A stretch of 64,000 nt of DNA from Physcomitrium patens (taxonomy: Eukaryota > Streptophyta > Bryopsida > Funariales > Funariaceae), in contig NC_037255.1 in the NCBI RefSeq assembly GCF_000002425.4, forward strand, positions 10,000,436 to 10,064,435, read 5' to 3'. Numbering within the stretch: position 1 is the stretch's first letter; every line of letters begins with the position of its first letter. The notes under the pieces were generated by a model, which ran no database searches, was not told the origin of the DNA, and saw only the letters and a program-made list of their open reading frames with translations. Both the position numbers and the translations under genes were made by a program. Shown in pieces: positions 26,501-38,911 of the stretch.

Positions 26501-29500
26501 TGCAGGCCGTGGAGGCATTTACCATGTTGTATGAAAATAATTATCCTATGCGATTTGGTGTTATCCTTCTTTCTGGAAACGTTTTGGAGAAAATTGTTGC
26601 CAATGGTGAAGATATAATAAGTGTTGAATCAGATGGCGTTTCTAAGGACAAGAACTCAGAAACAGATCTCTCTTTATTGGTATATATGTCAAGTTCTGTA
26701 TTCCTTATTGTCGCATTGTTTTTTTCTTTACAGTTTCTTTGACGAGCTTGTAACTGCAAAAGCTCTAGATCTTCCTCTCTTTGAGATACTTTGTGGGAAG
26801 AGTAACTTCTTGATGATGTTGAGTATTCATCAACTTTGATCGTTTTTTTTGGTAAATTAGATGCATGAAACATCAGTCTTTAAGTTGGATGTTTTATATA
26901 TTTCTATAATAAACTGGTCGTTGGCTCTCTTTTGTGTCTGTTGAGAGGCCATTATTAAGCTATTATTATTGTACCTCCAAATGTGCAGATCATACGCTTA
27001 TTTCTGTTTGTCAAAGAGGAATATGGCGATAAAGAGTTGGCTCTTAAGTTTCTGAGCAACGTAAGTATACTCTCTAGGCATTTACATACATCACCATTAG
27101 GGGATACGACTGCCTGCACCTCTGTTTTTGTTTGAGCGGATATGATAAAACAGTAAATCTTGTATGTCCAGTTGTAAGAATGTTGATCATGGGATGACTT
27201 CAGCAACAGCAACATGGGTTACAGATCTTAATGTGTTTGGGTTAAACAACATCACAAAGCTGGGCATATACTTAGCACTGAGTTCTTTTTTCATCATGAA
27301 CCATCCTTTTCAGAAGTACATTTAACTTGGTTGTCTTTTATGGAACCATCAGTTGCATGCTGCTTGGGCTGGAAATTTTGATGGGGATGAAGACGTTCCA
27401 GTTCAGAGGTCTCATGTTGTTGAGGCTATCATGGGAATTCTAAGGTGTATCAAATACTCTACTTCCTATTTTGATCAAAAGATGTTTTAGTTTTAATCTA
27501 TATGATTGTCTTTAGTTGCTTATATATGTTAACCTGTCCGAGAGTGACAATGGATGATTTATTAGATTCTGGTAGTTGTGTGCTGTACTGTTCTTCTAAG
27601 GTTTAGAAACAAAAACATAACAAGAAGCTGGAAAACTGACCAGCATAGAAATGCTAGTGAACCATACTCTAGCTAATACCTGTGTTGTGTGGTATGAGAA
27701 GGCATGATCAAAAAGCCAGTGAAGGCCTGAAGGAACAAGCTACGGCAATATTGGATAGATTTGATTCTGGATCCGATTACAGAGAAGTGGCTTTGGATAG
27801 TACTCTTTTTGTTTACAAATTGGGTCTATCAAATGTGTATCCCGCCTTGCTAATGAATGGTCAAGTTTACGGCTCTAGCCAGGTAATTTCTTGTATGTTT
27901 TATTTACAGCTATGGGTGTTGCCAACTCTAATATTTTTGGTTCTCCTTCATTTCTAGGTTGGCTTGATCTGATAGTTCGATAATCACTTCGAGTCTTTTA
28001 CTAGGTGATTTTAATCTGCTATCAGGTGTGTACTGACAATAATTATTTTTCAGGTTGTACATGCGGCGGCCCAAGCTATGAACGAGGAGCTTCCAAGGTT
28101 GCAAGAGGGTGTTTACTACGGTGCCATCAACCTACGCACAGACATTCTTGAGAAGTTTCTTTCTGAGGAAGGCCAGCCCCGCTACAATCCTCAGGTGAGA
28201 AATAATCATGTGGTTCTGTATCACACTTTCATTATTGACTGTATTATCTCTATTTTTACTACAAATTCTGTAATAGTGACGTTTTCAGTTTGTAGATTGT
28301 TGCAGTACCTAAAGAGGACCGCAAGTATGTAGGACTCGCGTATCCCATAGCACAAAAAGACCCTGTGCTTACGAGGTTGCAGTATCTTCATCACCCTGGA
28401 AGTAAGACATAGCCTGTTTATTGGTTTCTTTCTCAATGGTTTCTGTAGAGCAGTGTGAGGAGAGTTAGTCTCCATGCTTTGTCTCTTGTGGAAATTGTTT
28501 CGTAACTGGAGCGTTGTTAAGGGTTGAGTGAAGACCTACAATTTCAAGTGCGTGCCTGAATAGTGTATTTCATATTATTAGGGCTGCTTGTTGATCCGTC
28601 TACCTGATAAATCGCGCAGCTGAAGACAATGTTAAGCCTGTCACCCACTGGTTGGCTTTGGATCTTAATAAGAAGAGTGGTGTGCGCCTGCTTCAACAGG
28701 CTCTTCAGTACCTTGTATGTCTCACTAGTTGTCTTAAAAGAAGCTTTAATTTGCACATGATAACCAGAATCAGGTGGTTATTATAGGAATGCCACAGTCT
28801 CTTTATTAGTGCTTATCATAATATCTATTTTATATTTCCTATCTTTAATTTGTGAATGTCTCCCGTATAGCAGGATTGATAGTCCAAGCAACATGTTTGA
28901 ATCTGGAAATCATTGCTATCGTCCATGTAGTTGAATCGCTGATAAATTTATTTTAGAACTCTAGCCTCAGTGTTTTGTGATTTTATTTTCTTTATTTTGA
29001 CAACAGTCAGATGGGTCCAAGAAAGGGAGAGTCGGGATATTACACAATCTTAAGGCTTCAAATATCCTTGAACCTTCACTTTTGATTCGAGTTGTGATGG
29101 TGGTTGCGAATACCCCAAGGTATACAAGCTGCTGAGCATAACAAATTAATTTTTTATCTTTCAGTTTTGTTTGACCCTTCGCTCGAGTGTATATCACATT
29201 GACGATGAAAGTTATTCATACTTGCTTAGCCTGAGATTTTATGAATATGGCTTGGTTTATCAGACTTGTTAGTTTTTATTCATCTGCTTCTTCATTTCTT
29301 TATCTGACAAGTAGGACAGCCGGCGGGCAAAGGTTGTACCGTTCTTGCAGAAACTGCTGACTATCAAGGAGGTGACCGATGTACTTCCGGATGCACAAAC
29401 TGAGGCCGAAACCATGAAAGTTGTTCTCACGCTTGCTGAGGAGATGGGTTTGAAAGCTTCCTCTTTAGAGAAAGCTATTTCATCTGCTTCAGCGCATTCC

Positions 29501-32500
29501 GTGCTTGAGAAGATTGAGGAGGTATCATGTACATTCTGGATTTTAGTGCTTGTAGAACCTGAAGCTTGGTTGTGATTACTTAAGCTATCAAGGACAATGA
29601 AAACTTGAAACATTTCATAATTTTGATTGTTCGGTTCGTATTAACCAATCTCATATTGAACAACAGGAAGCAAGATTCCTGTCTCGGCTTTGTGGTCTCA
29701 AGGCAGGTGTGGAAGCAGTGATCACAAATGGAAGGGTACTATTTCTTAACTCTTTCTTAGCTGATACATCATGATAACTGACCGACACAGTGAGGATTGA
29801 TTTTGGAGAAAATTTGGATGCCAATAATTACTGGTTACAGTTTGAGGTGTTTCTTTCTACCATGATACATTTTAAGTTTCAACATCTCACATGATTGAGG
29901 ACTTGATTTAGGTATTTATCCAAGAACATGGAAACTATTTTGTCAAAGAGGACTTTTCTTTGTTGGATAATGTGGAGTATGAGAAGCGGGTAAAGCAGGT
30001 TGAAGAGCTGGTGGACAAGGTTGAGTGGAAAGATATTGAATCAGACGATTTGACCAGGTTTCGTCAAAAACTTAATACCATTGTTCTGATGTTTCCAATA
30101 CAATATCTTGGCATATTAGAAGTACGTCCTCTATCTATACAACTACAGTAGTAACGCAGGGTTGACGGTTGCGGCAAGGCTGTGATCGTACATTAATGTC
30201 CCTTGCGCCTGTCTTGAGCTACATGTGTCTGGAGACTACACTTGGACGTTGCTGTTTAAAATGTATTGCAAACATGATATTCGAAAACTCGAAATGAGGC
30301 ATCCTGACTAGTCTAATTTACGTGCTGCGAACTGGTTACTGATTTCATCACTAACCATGTAATGGACGTCTTTTACAATTGCCAGTGAATTTCTGAGTAC
30401 TGCAATTATGGGAGTATCATCAGCGATGTCTGCACGCACTAAAAGTAGCGAATCTGTTCGCTTTGAATTATTGAAAGCAGAACACAGGTGAGCCAGGAGC
30501 ATTTTCTTTTCTTTGATAGCTTCACGGTAGCAGTTCAATTGATACCATGATATATTTACCGTGGAATTTGTTTTTTGCTCATTTCAAATTTTCTTTTTTA
30601 ATACCTCCAGTAAGCAACACATTGAAGAAAACCTCTTTCTATGAGGTTGATTGCGAGTTAGTTGAAGATATATTGATTCCTTGACCCTTATTTTTTTGGT
30701 GTTTTGTGGTTTGAATAGCGCGATCGTTAACCACATTGAGGAATCTCCAATCCACGTGGATGCGGTGATCGATCCATTGAGTGCTATAGGTCAGAAGTTG
30801 TCACCGATACTCGTGCTGCTCCAGGAATGGATGAAACCAAGCATGCGTATCTGTTTTAACCCCATGGCAAGCACCTCTATCTCCTGTGGACCTAACCTGC
30901 TTCGTTCTGCATTATTGTAGTTGTATTCAATTCGCTGCTGAATTGCAAATCACTAAGATCTACACATTGCAACGATGGTCAAATCTAAAACTACTATTTT
31001 TGTATTATGACAGAGCTCGCTAGCCGATCTACCACTGAAAAATTTCTACCGATTTGTATTGCCGGCGAAGGTAAGATTTATCACATCAGGCTTCACTGAC
31101 CATTTCATGGGTAGTTGGATAGTCGCGATTGGTGATTAGTTTGGAAGATCTTCTATTACACGGCATCGATTACTGTGGTGTAAATATTGATTTTTGAACC
31201 AACATCAAATATAATGATTTGAGGAGATTTACTCGAATGACTTTCTTTTCTATCGATCGTTGAACAAGGGGTATTTCAGATTTCTGTCCTCAGACAGGTC
31301 TTTTATGGCATGGTACAGGATTCTTACACTACGGATGGCAATCTCACAACCGGACCCTATGCTCTTTTTTCCAACATGCCACCCTCCCGCACCCTTACGA
31401 TGAATCTCGACGTTCCAGAACCATGGCTTGTAGAACCTGTTATTGCTGTGTAAGCGAACCCTTTCATTGCATGAAGAAAATGTAGGTTATATTGATGCAT
31501 TGTTGTAATATTCTAAGTAAGGAATTTCTGGATTATCTAAAAGGAACTCGAGCAATTGCACGTCTTTGTTTCTTGAAAGCGGTAAACTGATTTAGGAATC
31601 GGATTGCTTGTCATTTATAATAATTTGGATAATCTTCTAACATCGTTGATTGATTTTCCTGTCGTGACATGCAGACATGATTTGGACAACATCGTATTAG
31701 AAAAGCTTGGAGATATTAGAACTATGCACGCTGTGTACGAGTTGGAAGCTTTAGTTCTCACTGGTGAGCAGCAATTTTTCCATGACCTTCTTTCCCTATA
31801 TGTTTACCTTCAGTTCATTTATCTATCTCTACAGGAGCACGAATTTCCACTGACCTGTTACTTTTGTTAGTTTGATTTTCGATTAGACATCATCATGATA
31901 TTTTTCTCACAGAGCACAGTGCGTGTCTGTATTGTTGTCACTCCTCTAGGTCATTTGGCGACTCTTCTTTAATACGTTTGATAGTCTGTAACCTATTCTC
32001 CTGTCCTACGACAATATCTTTGAGCTGAGAATTTTATATGATGCAGGGCATTGCTTTGAAAAAGAGAGCAAAGAACCTCCTCGTGGCCTCCAGCTACTTC
32101 TCGGCACCAAAGAACAACCTCATATGGTGGACACAATAGTTATGGCCAATTTGGGTTACTGGCAACTAAAAGCAGCTCCAGGTGTATGGACTTTAGAGCT
32201 TGCTCCTGGTCGGTCAACTGAAATTTATACACTCGGTGGAAAAAATGAAGGGACTGACGAAGGACCCACCTCAAAACGAATCATAATAAGTGATTTCAGA
32301 GGTCTTCCAGTACGGCTAGAAGTGGTCAAGAAGAAGGGCATGGAGAACGAGAAAATATTGGACGTAGAAAGGGACGAAGATAAAAAATCTAAGGTACTTA
32401 ATGCACTTCCACATTCTCCTCATATGCGTGGATGTTTAGCCACACTAGATGAAGCCTCAAACTTTGATAAGACGCGTTTCTTCACATTTTTCTGTAAAAG

Positions 32501-35500
32501 ATAATATATTGCTTTAATAGGACCTCGGCCGTAAGGTCAGCCCGAAGGTTTGCAAATATCTTGTATAACAGACCATGTTTTAGATAATTTTGTCATGTAT
32601 AATGGGTACTTGGTGTGCTGGGTCAGGCTTCTTATATTGAGGAGAAGCTTGTGAAATCGGGGAAGTTAGTAGTGAAACTTGCTGCTTCTGTTCAGGAAGC
32701 ACTATTCTTGGTAACGTGGGTTTTGATTAGATCTTTCACAAAAAAGTTGAAATTTTAACACACATGTGACTAACCGGAATGTAATCATTTCATTGAATAA
32801 AGCACTGAAATGTAGCTGCACATCACACTGTTAAGGCTGACGTAATGACGAACAGACCTGAAGGAAAAAGGAAAAAAATATCAGTTGCTTACTGTTCAAG
32901 GTTTGCTGATCGTCTTGCATGCACGAGTTTGGCAGAGGAAAAAATTTGAGAAAAATAAATTTATGAAGTGGGCATCTAGTTGGGTCGGGGTTGGCAAAGG
33001 AGCAAAGCGCATTGGATCTGTAATTACCATTTTCCACTCTTCCTTTTGTAACTATGCCGTAATTTTCTTCTATGTCGTTTAGGGTTTTAATATTCCTCGT
33101 GATTTATTTTATCTGACGAAAGTAAGGCTCTTGAGCTTTTGCAAGACATGACATGGGTTGCGTGTGCAGGATGGAGGCAAGGTTATCAGGGAAGGAGAGA
33201 CGATTAACATTTTTTCAGTTGCTTCTGGACACTTGTACGTTCTTTTGAGCCTTTATATCTCAGCAAGAAAGGATGTAACCAGGAAACCATGGTAACATAG
33301 TACTCAAGAAAATCACGTCATTGTTATCCAAGTTATAACAGCATGCCCTGCATGCTAGCTTGATGATACTAAGATTTGGTCTGTGTGGGAAAGGCAGATA
33401 CGAGCGGTTTTTGAAGATTATGATGTTGAGTGTGATGAAGAACACAAACCGACCTGTTAAATTTTGGTTCATAAAGAATTACTTATCCCCTCAATTTAAG
33501 GTTTGATTCTTTCCTTTATGAAACTAACAAAACTATGCTTTGGTGAACTACTTAGCTTATTGTTTAATAATTCTTGTTGAAAATTACGGGTTGAAAATTG
33601 CGGGTTTAGAATTGAGATTTGAAGTTTTTTAGGATTACCAACTCATCTACTTCGCTTTGTTCTTATGAAATAGTCATCATTAGAAAAAGGACGAAATTTA
33701 CAGTGATATTTGCCTGGCATTAGTTCTCTTCCATGTATTTGTATTCTTAAGTGTAAGCGTGTAACTGCAGGGTGTAATTCCTCACATGGCTCGTGAATAT
33801 GGATTCGAGTACGATCTGGTGACCTACAAGTGGCCTTCTTGGCTGCACAAGCAAACAGAGAAGCAACGTATCATTTGGGCTTACAAGATTTTGTTTTTAG
33901 ATGTTCTCTTCCCGCTCTCTCTGAAAAAGGCAAGTTCACTTTCATATACTGGATAACTGAACTCTCTATTCAGATTTGAACTGCAACTGTTCTAGACCTA
34001 ATTTCTTTGTTCTACAAAATTAGTTTGTCATAATGATGTTTGTTATGTGTCTCTTTCACCACTGCATTCGCCGGTTCAAGCTTGATTAGAAGTCTTGTTG
34101 GGGTAAGTTTACTCTGAAGCCTAAAACTTGCTGTCTCGTGTTTGCTTACGTGCACAGGTGATATTTGTGGACGCTGATCAAATAGTAAGAGCTGACATGG
34201 CGGAGCTGTATGATATGGACATGGATGGAAAACCACTAGCTTACACACCCTTCTGCGACAACAATAAAGAAATGGATGGTTTTCGATTTTGGAACCAGGT
34301 AAACATTATGTTTTGCATACTTGAGCTTCAGCTTCATCTCGTTTCAACCTGACCATAGAGCAAGATATTGTTTCACTTCTTGCACCGAGTTACATTAAAT
34401 TGGTTTGGCCTATGGATAAGCCAATCGCTTGAAATTGAAACACGCCAAGCTTTAAAATTTACTTTCCGCTAAAGAAATTTTGAGCCTTTGGGTACTAGGG
34501 GTTTTGGAAGGATCATTTACGAGGAAAGCCCTATCACATCAGGTATGTTTCACTACACCTAGAATTGAGAAGTTCATTCTTCACTTTCAGAATTTGTCTA
34601 GATATTGTGTATCCATCAGCTTTTCATGTACAGAATTGGACGTCGGACGTTTTTCTGATCTCTTAGCATCACTCACGTTACTCCAGAATGATGTCCAACT
34701 CTATTTTTGTTCTACATTTGCTGCTCATGGTTTTACTTCATAGTCGCTTTGCCCTGATACTGATCTACTCTCTGCTATATAAGCAGTGCCCTCTATGTAG
34801 TGGATCTTGTGAAATTTCGTCAGTCAGCTGCAGGAGACAATTTGAGAGTATTTTACGAGAGTCTGAGTAAAGACCCCAACAGTCTCTCCAACTTGGACCA
34901 GGTTAGTTAGAATAGTACATTAACGAGAATGTTTTGGCCAGACTACGGAATGCATGTACAGCCCTTTGAATACTCCAACTCTGTTCAATTTGAGCTCCCA
35001 GTCTCCTGAAGCAACCGTCTTACTTTATTCCATCACACGTAACTGACAACTCATCTGGATACAGGACTTGCCAAATTACGCCCAGCACCAAGTGCCAATC
35101 TTTTCCTTACCCCAACAATGGCTTTGGTGTGAGTCATGGTGTGGGAACGCAACCAAGTCTCAGGCTAAGACTATCGATTTGTGTAACAATCCCATGACGA
35201 AGGAGCCTAAGCTAGAAGTAAGTCATGATTTAATTATTTGTTACCACTTCTCTCTCTCTCTCTCATTTCGCCCGACTTCTACAGTTATAATTTCTTACTG
35301 TAGCCTTTGATCCCCACGCTGTTTTCTCACAGGGAGCCAGACGCATTGTAGCGGAGTGGCCACAACTCGACCAGGAAGCCCGCGACTTCACAGCTAGGGT
35401 CCAACAAGTGGCACCTGAGATGGAACCGCAGCCGTTGAGTTCTGTCCATGTAGAAGAAGTATTGAAATTCGAAGAGCAAGATGTAGCAAGAACTAAGAAA

Positions 35501-35554
35501 GATGGCTCGGTATCTGGTAGTAGTGTAGACAAAGAGTCAGCTGCAGAGCTATAA
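21083..35554 (+). CDS. UGGT: UDP-glucose:glycoprotein glucosyltransferase (ER folding sensor), 38 exons
   Basis: Re-glucosylates N-glycans of misfolded glycoproteins in the ER so that calnexin/calreticulin rebind them (EBS1 in Arabidopsis). Exons: 21083-21228, 22026-22281, 22617-22774, 22921-23074, 23281-23452, 23835-23908, 24084-24180, 24534-24646, 24941-25056, 25187-25244, 25636-25791, 26239-26337, 26506-26679, 26989-27060, 27353-27444, 27702-27882, 28054-28194, 28296-28401, 28620-28714, 29007-29119, 29320-29521, 29667-29735, 29913-30057, 30386-30487, 30719-30866, 31014-31070, 31319-31449, 31675-31763, 32047-32393, 32936-33019, 33170-33234, 33398-33500, 33771-33929, 34158-34298, 34499-34542, 34787-34901, 35065-35217, 35333-35554. 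Phases agree throughout except exon 23, which lacks one base; otherwise about 1,649 residues. A signal peptide (residues 1-25) precedes the thioredoxin-like sensor region; the C-terminal GT24 domain (from about 1325) has DAD at 1430-1432 in VIFVDADQ. The end SAAEL may be a weak ER-retention signal. Two introns use GC donors. Confidence 0.95.
22306..22332. repeat. (TA)n microsatellite in UGGT intron 2
   Basis: Alternating T/A run followed by GATAGATAGATAG; wholly intronic. Confidence 0.9.
23540..23568. repeat. Poly-A tract in UGGT intron 5
   Basis: A run of nearly 30 A residues inside the intron between exons 5 and 6. It could be a simple homopolymer or the tail of an old retroposed insertion; I could not define a body or target-site duplication. 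Confidence 0.85.
24735..24779. repeat. (GTTT)n / T-rich tract in UGGT intron 8
   Basis: Six or more GTTT units passing into a T-rich run, wholly within the intron between exons 8 and 9. Confidence 0.85.
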
Positions 35555-36282
35555 AGTTTTTGTCTATCTATGGTGGCATTATTGACTACCTACATGAAAT
35601 GACACTGTCCAACCTTCACCTTCGTGTGACTGGCCTCCAGTTCCAGTATACCAACCTTAATCCACAAATGCAATTAACTATGACTCGAACCATGCACACG
35701 CACACTCGCTCCTCCGTTTGTTAGTCATCCAACGCACCCCCAGCAAGGGCTGGCAAACCCTTCACCTCCCGTAACTGAACGGGGTTGATGGACATTTCGA
35801 AAATACTATCGGACAGCGTAAGCATTACTCGGTGACACTGCGAGATATTTGTGTACATAGTGATAGTTGACCAAGCGAGAGCCTAAGTGATCTTATTAGC
35901 GACATCGAATCGAAGCTCGCGGATTCTATCCAGTAAAAGAAGCCAGTTCTCAATTGCAACCAAGGGTACGAATAGCTGTGGCCCCACAATCAAGTAGTCT
36001 GGCAGTCGGGTCTAGGATCTCGAGGACCAGAGCGAGTTCCCCTTCCGATTGGTCGCCTTATCCCTTGCGCTACCGATGACCAATCCCCACCTCTTATCCG
36101 CTTTGGCGAGGCCCCTACACTCTGCCCAACTCCATGCTTTACACACAACCGTAGCCATAGGAACCCAAGGTGTATTTGAACTTCACTAACTGTGTACGGC
36201 AATTGTGGTTTCTCGTGCCTGTATATTTCCGCTCTCTTGCAGAGAGCCGACACCAAGCTAAGTGGAAGTGATCGTGGCAGCC
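35555..36282. other. UGGT 3' UTR and psbO upstream region
   Basis: The spacer of about 730 bases holds the end of UGGT transcription and the psbO promoter. CTTATC (the reverse complement of the GATAAG I-box core of light-regulated plant genes) occurs near 36058 and 36097, and a TATATTT-like box lies near 36222, about 60 bases before the psbO ATG. These are motif matches only. An in-frame TAA at 36259 rules out an N-terminal extension of psbO. Confidence 0.4.
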
Positions 36283-37482
36283 ATGGCAGCCTCAGTTGCC
36301 TCCGTAGGGTGCAAGGTTACTGCCGCTTTGGCCTCCAGCGCCAAGGTCGAGAAGATTCAAGCTGTGAGGTCCGTGTCTATGAGCAATGCGTTCGGCCTCA
36401 AACCTGCAGTCGCGCGCGTCTCCTGCAACCTGGAGGAGAATGTCAAGAGCATTGTGGACAACGCCAAGGCCGCTGCTATCGTCTTGGCTTCCTCTGCACT
36501 CGTCGCAGGCGTAAATTCTGAAACTCAGCTTAATGTTGCCTTTCTTATCCGTATCAAATTTCAAACAAGTCGCCATGACGTGCTGTGGCTGCCGATAACC
36601 GTAGAGAGCGACCGATTATAAGAATTCAATTTTACAGCTAGAAGGTTGGTCTCATCAAAAAATTACTTGTAGCGACTCTACGAATCGAAACACTGATTTT
36701 GGTTTCACCTGTTACGGATTTCTATGCAGGCCGCATTCGCCGAGGGAGTGCCCCAGAGGTTGACTTTCGATGAGGTGAATGCTCAAACCTACATGGATGT
36801 CAAGGGATCAGGAACAGCTAACCAGTGCCCCATTGTCGCTGAGGGATCTGACAAGTTTGCCTTCAAGGACGGGAATTACACCATGAGGAAGTTCTGTCTT
36901 GAGCCCACCTCCTTCACTGTGAAAGCCGAGTCTCAATTTAAAGGAGGCAACGAGGGTTTCCAACCCACTAAGCTCATGACCCGATTGACCTACACCCTGG
37001 ATGAGATCGAGGGTCCTCTTACCGTTCAGAATGGAAACCTGAGGTTCGAGGAAGTGGATGGCATTGATTATGCTGCCGTGACCGTGCAGTTGCCAGGAGG
37101 TGAAAGGGTTCCCTTCCTCTTCACAGTTAAGGAATTGGTTGCTGAGGGAAAGCCTGAGGCATTCGGTGGATCCTTCTTGGTGCCGTCATACAGAGGTTCC
37201 TCATTCTTGGACCCCAAGGGCAGGGGTGGATCCACCGGGTACGACAATGCCGTGGCTCTCCCCGCTGGTGGAGCCGGAGACGAAGAGGAGTTGGCGAAGG
37301 AGAATGAGAAGAACACCGCTGCCTTGAATGGCAACATTACCTTCAGCATTGCCAAGAGCAACGTCCAGACCGGTGAGATCGCAGGAACTTTTGAGAGCTT
37401 TCAGCCATCGGACACCGATTTGGGGTCGAAGGCACCCAAGGAAGTGAAGATTGAGGGTATTTTCTACGCCCAGCTAGACTAA
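36283..37482 (+). CDS. psbO: PsbO, oxygen-evolving enhancer protein 1 (33 kDa manganese-stabilising protein)
   Basis: Extrinsic photosystem II subunit on the lumen side that stabilises the Mn4CaO5 cluster. Model: exon 1 36283-36510, intron 36511-36729 (GTAAAT to TATGCAG), exon 2 36730-37482; 76 + 250 codons give 326 residues, the usual precursor length. The ATG is in a GCCATGG context; GTG codons upstream are in frame but follow a TAA at 36259. The bipartite transit sequence ends in a hydrophobic thylakoid-transfer segment (about residues 58-76) and AFA before [11 protein letters not shown], so the mature protein starts near residue 81. The two disulfide cysteines are present at mature positions 29 (ANQCP) and 52 (KFCLEP). 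Also seen: [17 protein letters not shown] barrel strands, and the typical C-terminal SxTDLG-like segment. Complete and apparently functional. Confidence 0.97.
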
Positions 37483-38911
37483 GTGGAAGATTATTGGACG
37501 GCCGCGGCTGTTGCCACCTTTGGTTAGGTTTGATTGATGTTTATACACAAGTCGAGGTTCTTTGTAATGCACTCTGCCCAGTCTCTCAACGCAATTTGTC
37601 GATGACCTCGTGCATGGCGGCAGAAAGCAATATGTTCATGCACAGGAGTATGAGATTTTATGCTGATAGAAATTGATACCTTGAAAAATTCATTTCATAT
37701 CTCTCAACCTCTGAATTGCAGTAGCCAGAAATCTTTGAATTTTATGAGATTGGAATATATTTTATTAGACAATGTAGAATGGATCAATGTTTCTCTACAG
37801 AATTACTTGAAATCTCGTTCGTATTTACAATCTTGAAACATGCAACTGTAAATGGAACTTTAAGTATCAATTCATTGTGGAAAGGATCGAAATAAGATGC
37901 TACCTAGTAAACTATTCGTGTTCGAAACAGATGTCTTCAGCAGTCAAATAAATGCTTCTATATATCCGCAGGCCAGATCCAGCACAATAAAAGCACTAAT
38001 GAATATTCATATTACCCGCATCACAAATTCGAAGGCAGAATCTGCGGAATCTCTTGTAGATACTACCTTTCAAACCAATATATAAAACCCTTCACTGGAT
38101 GTGAAACTGACTAAAAAACATCCATTATCATCAGTACCTACTAAACCAGATAGAACGGTTAACACAAATCGATTATCCCACTTCTATAGACATGCCTTGA
38201 CCATGGACATGTTTGGGTACAGATGTCCTCTATGGACTGCTAGACCTGTTCGAGAAGAGGACACCAATGTGCATAAAAAAAGCTCGGAATAAACGCAAAT
38301 GAATAAACATACTCCTGCTCATTCGGTATATCAACTCTCAGCTTTGGTGAGCGAGGTTATGGAAGTAGTGTGTTTGCCGTAGGCATCCTTGTTTTGGCCT
38401 GCCCCTCACATCTGTGGCTACCCTTGTAAACACCTAAAGCAGAGAGAAGAGGATTGAGAATCTTAAAACTGGAAAAACACGTTAAGCAGTGAGTAATTTG
38501 CAGAGGCAAATCAAGGGGAGTGAAGTGATTAATACTACTTCCACACTCGATCAATCATACTCATTCCCACGGAAATTTTACCCCTTAATTATCAGCAACT
38601 TCAAATGTGCTATTACTATCCTGATAAGCCCACCAACCCCATTTCACTCCTAATATTTTTGTGCTGAAAAATAACTGTTGTAGACACGAGAGTTACAGAT
38701 GGGTCTACCAAAATTGCACTAGTTACGCAGAGCATTCCACAATTCACGTGATTTTCTTTCTCAATATGAATTCTGCATAATGTAGCAAATGCAGACACTT
38801 GACTTTACCAGACAAATTCCATATCAGATATGAAAATATTCACCAGAATAGGTGCTATTTAAGTTCGTTCAAACAGTTTCCAGACTTATGTCGAAGTCTA
38901 AAGGTAACTAA
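37483..38911. other. Convergent 3' region between psbO and the unknown minus-strand gene
   Basis: Both flanking genes end here, so the stretch should hold two 3' UTRs. Short frames (for example 38101-38292 plus) lack splice and domain support. No repeats or TE motifs seen. Confidence 0.45.

Noticed and set aside
36262..36282. N-terminal extension of PsbO from GTG codons at 36262-36276
   Set aside because: Non-ATG starts that follow a TAA; the ATG at 36283 has a strong context and gives the normal precursor.
37068..37361. 97-codon minus-strand frame inside psbO
   Set aside because: Antisense of the conserved psbO exon 2; no domain or start context.
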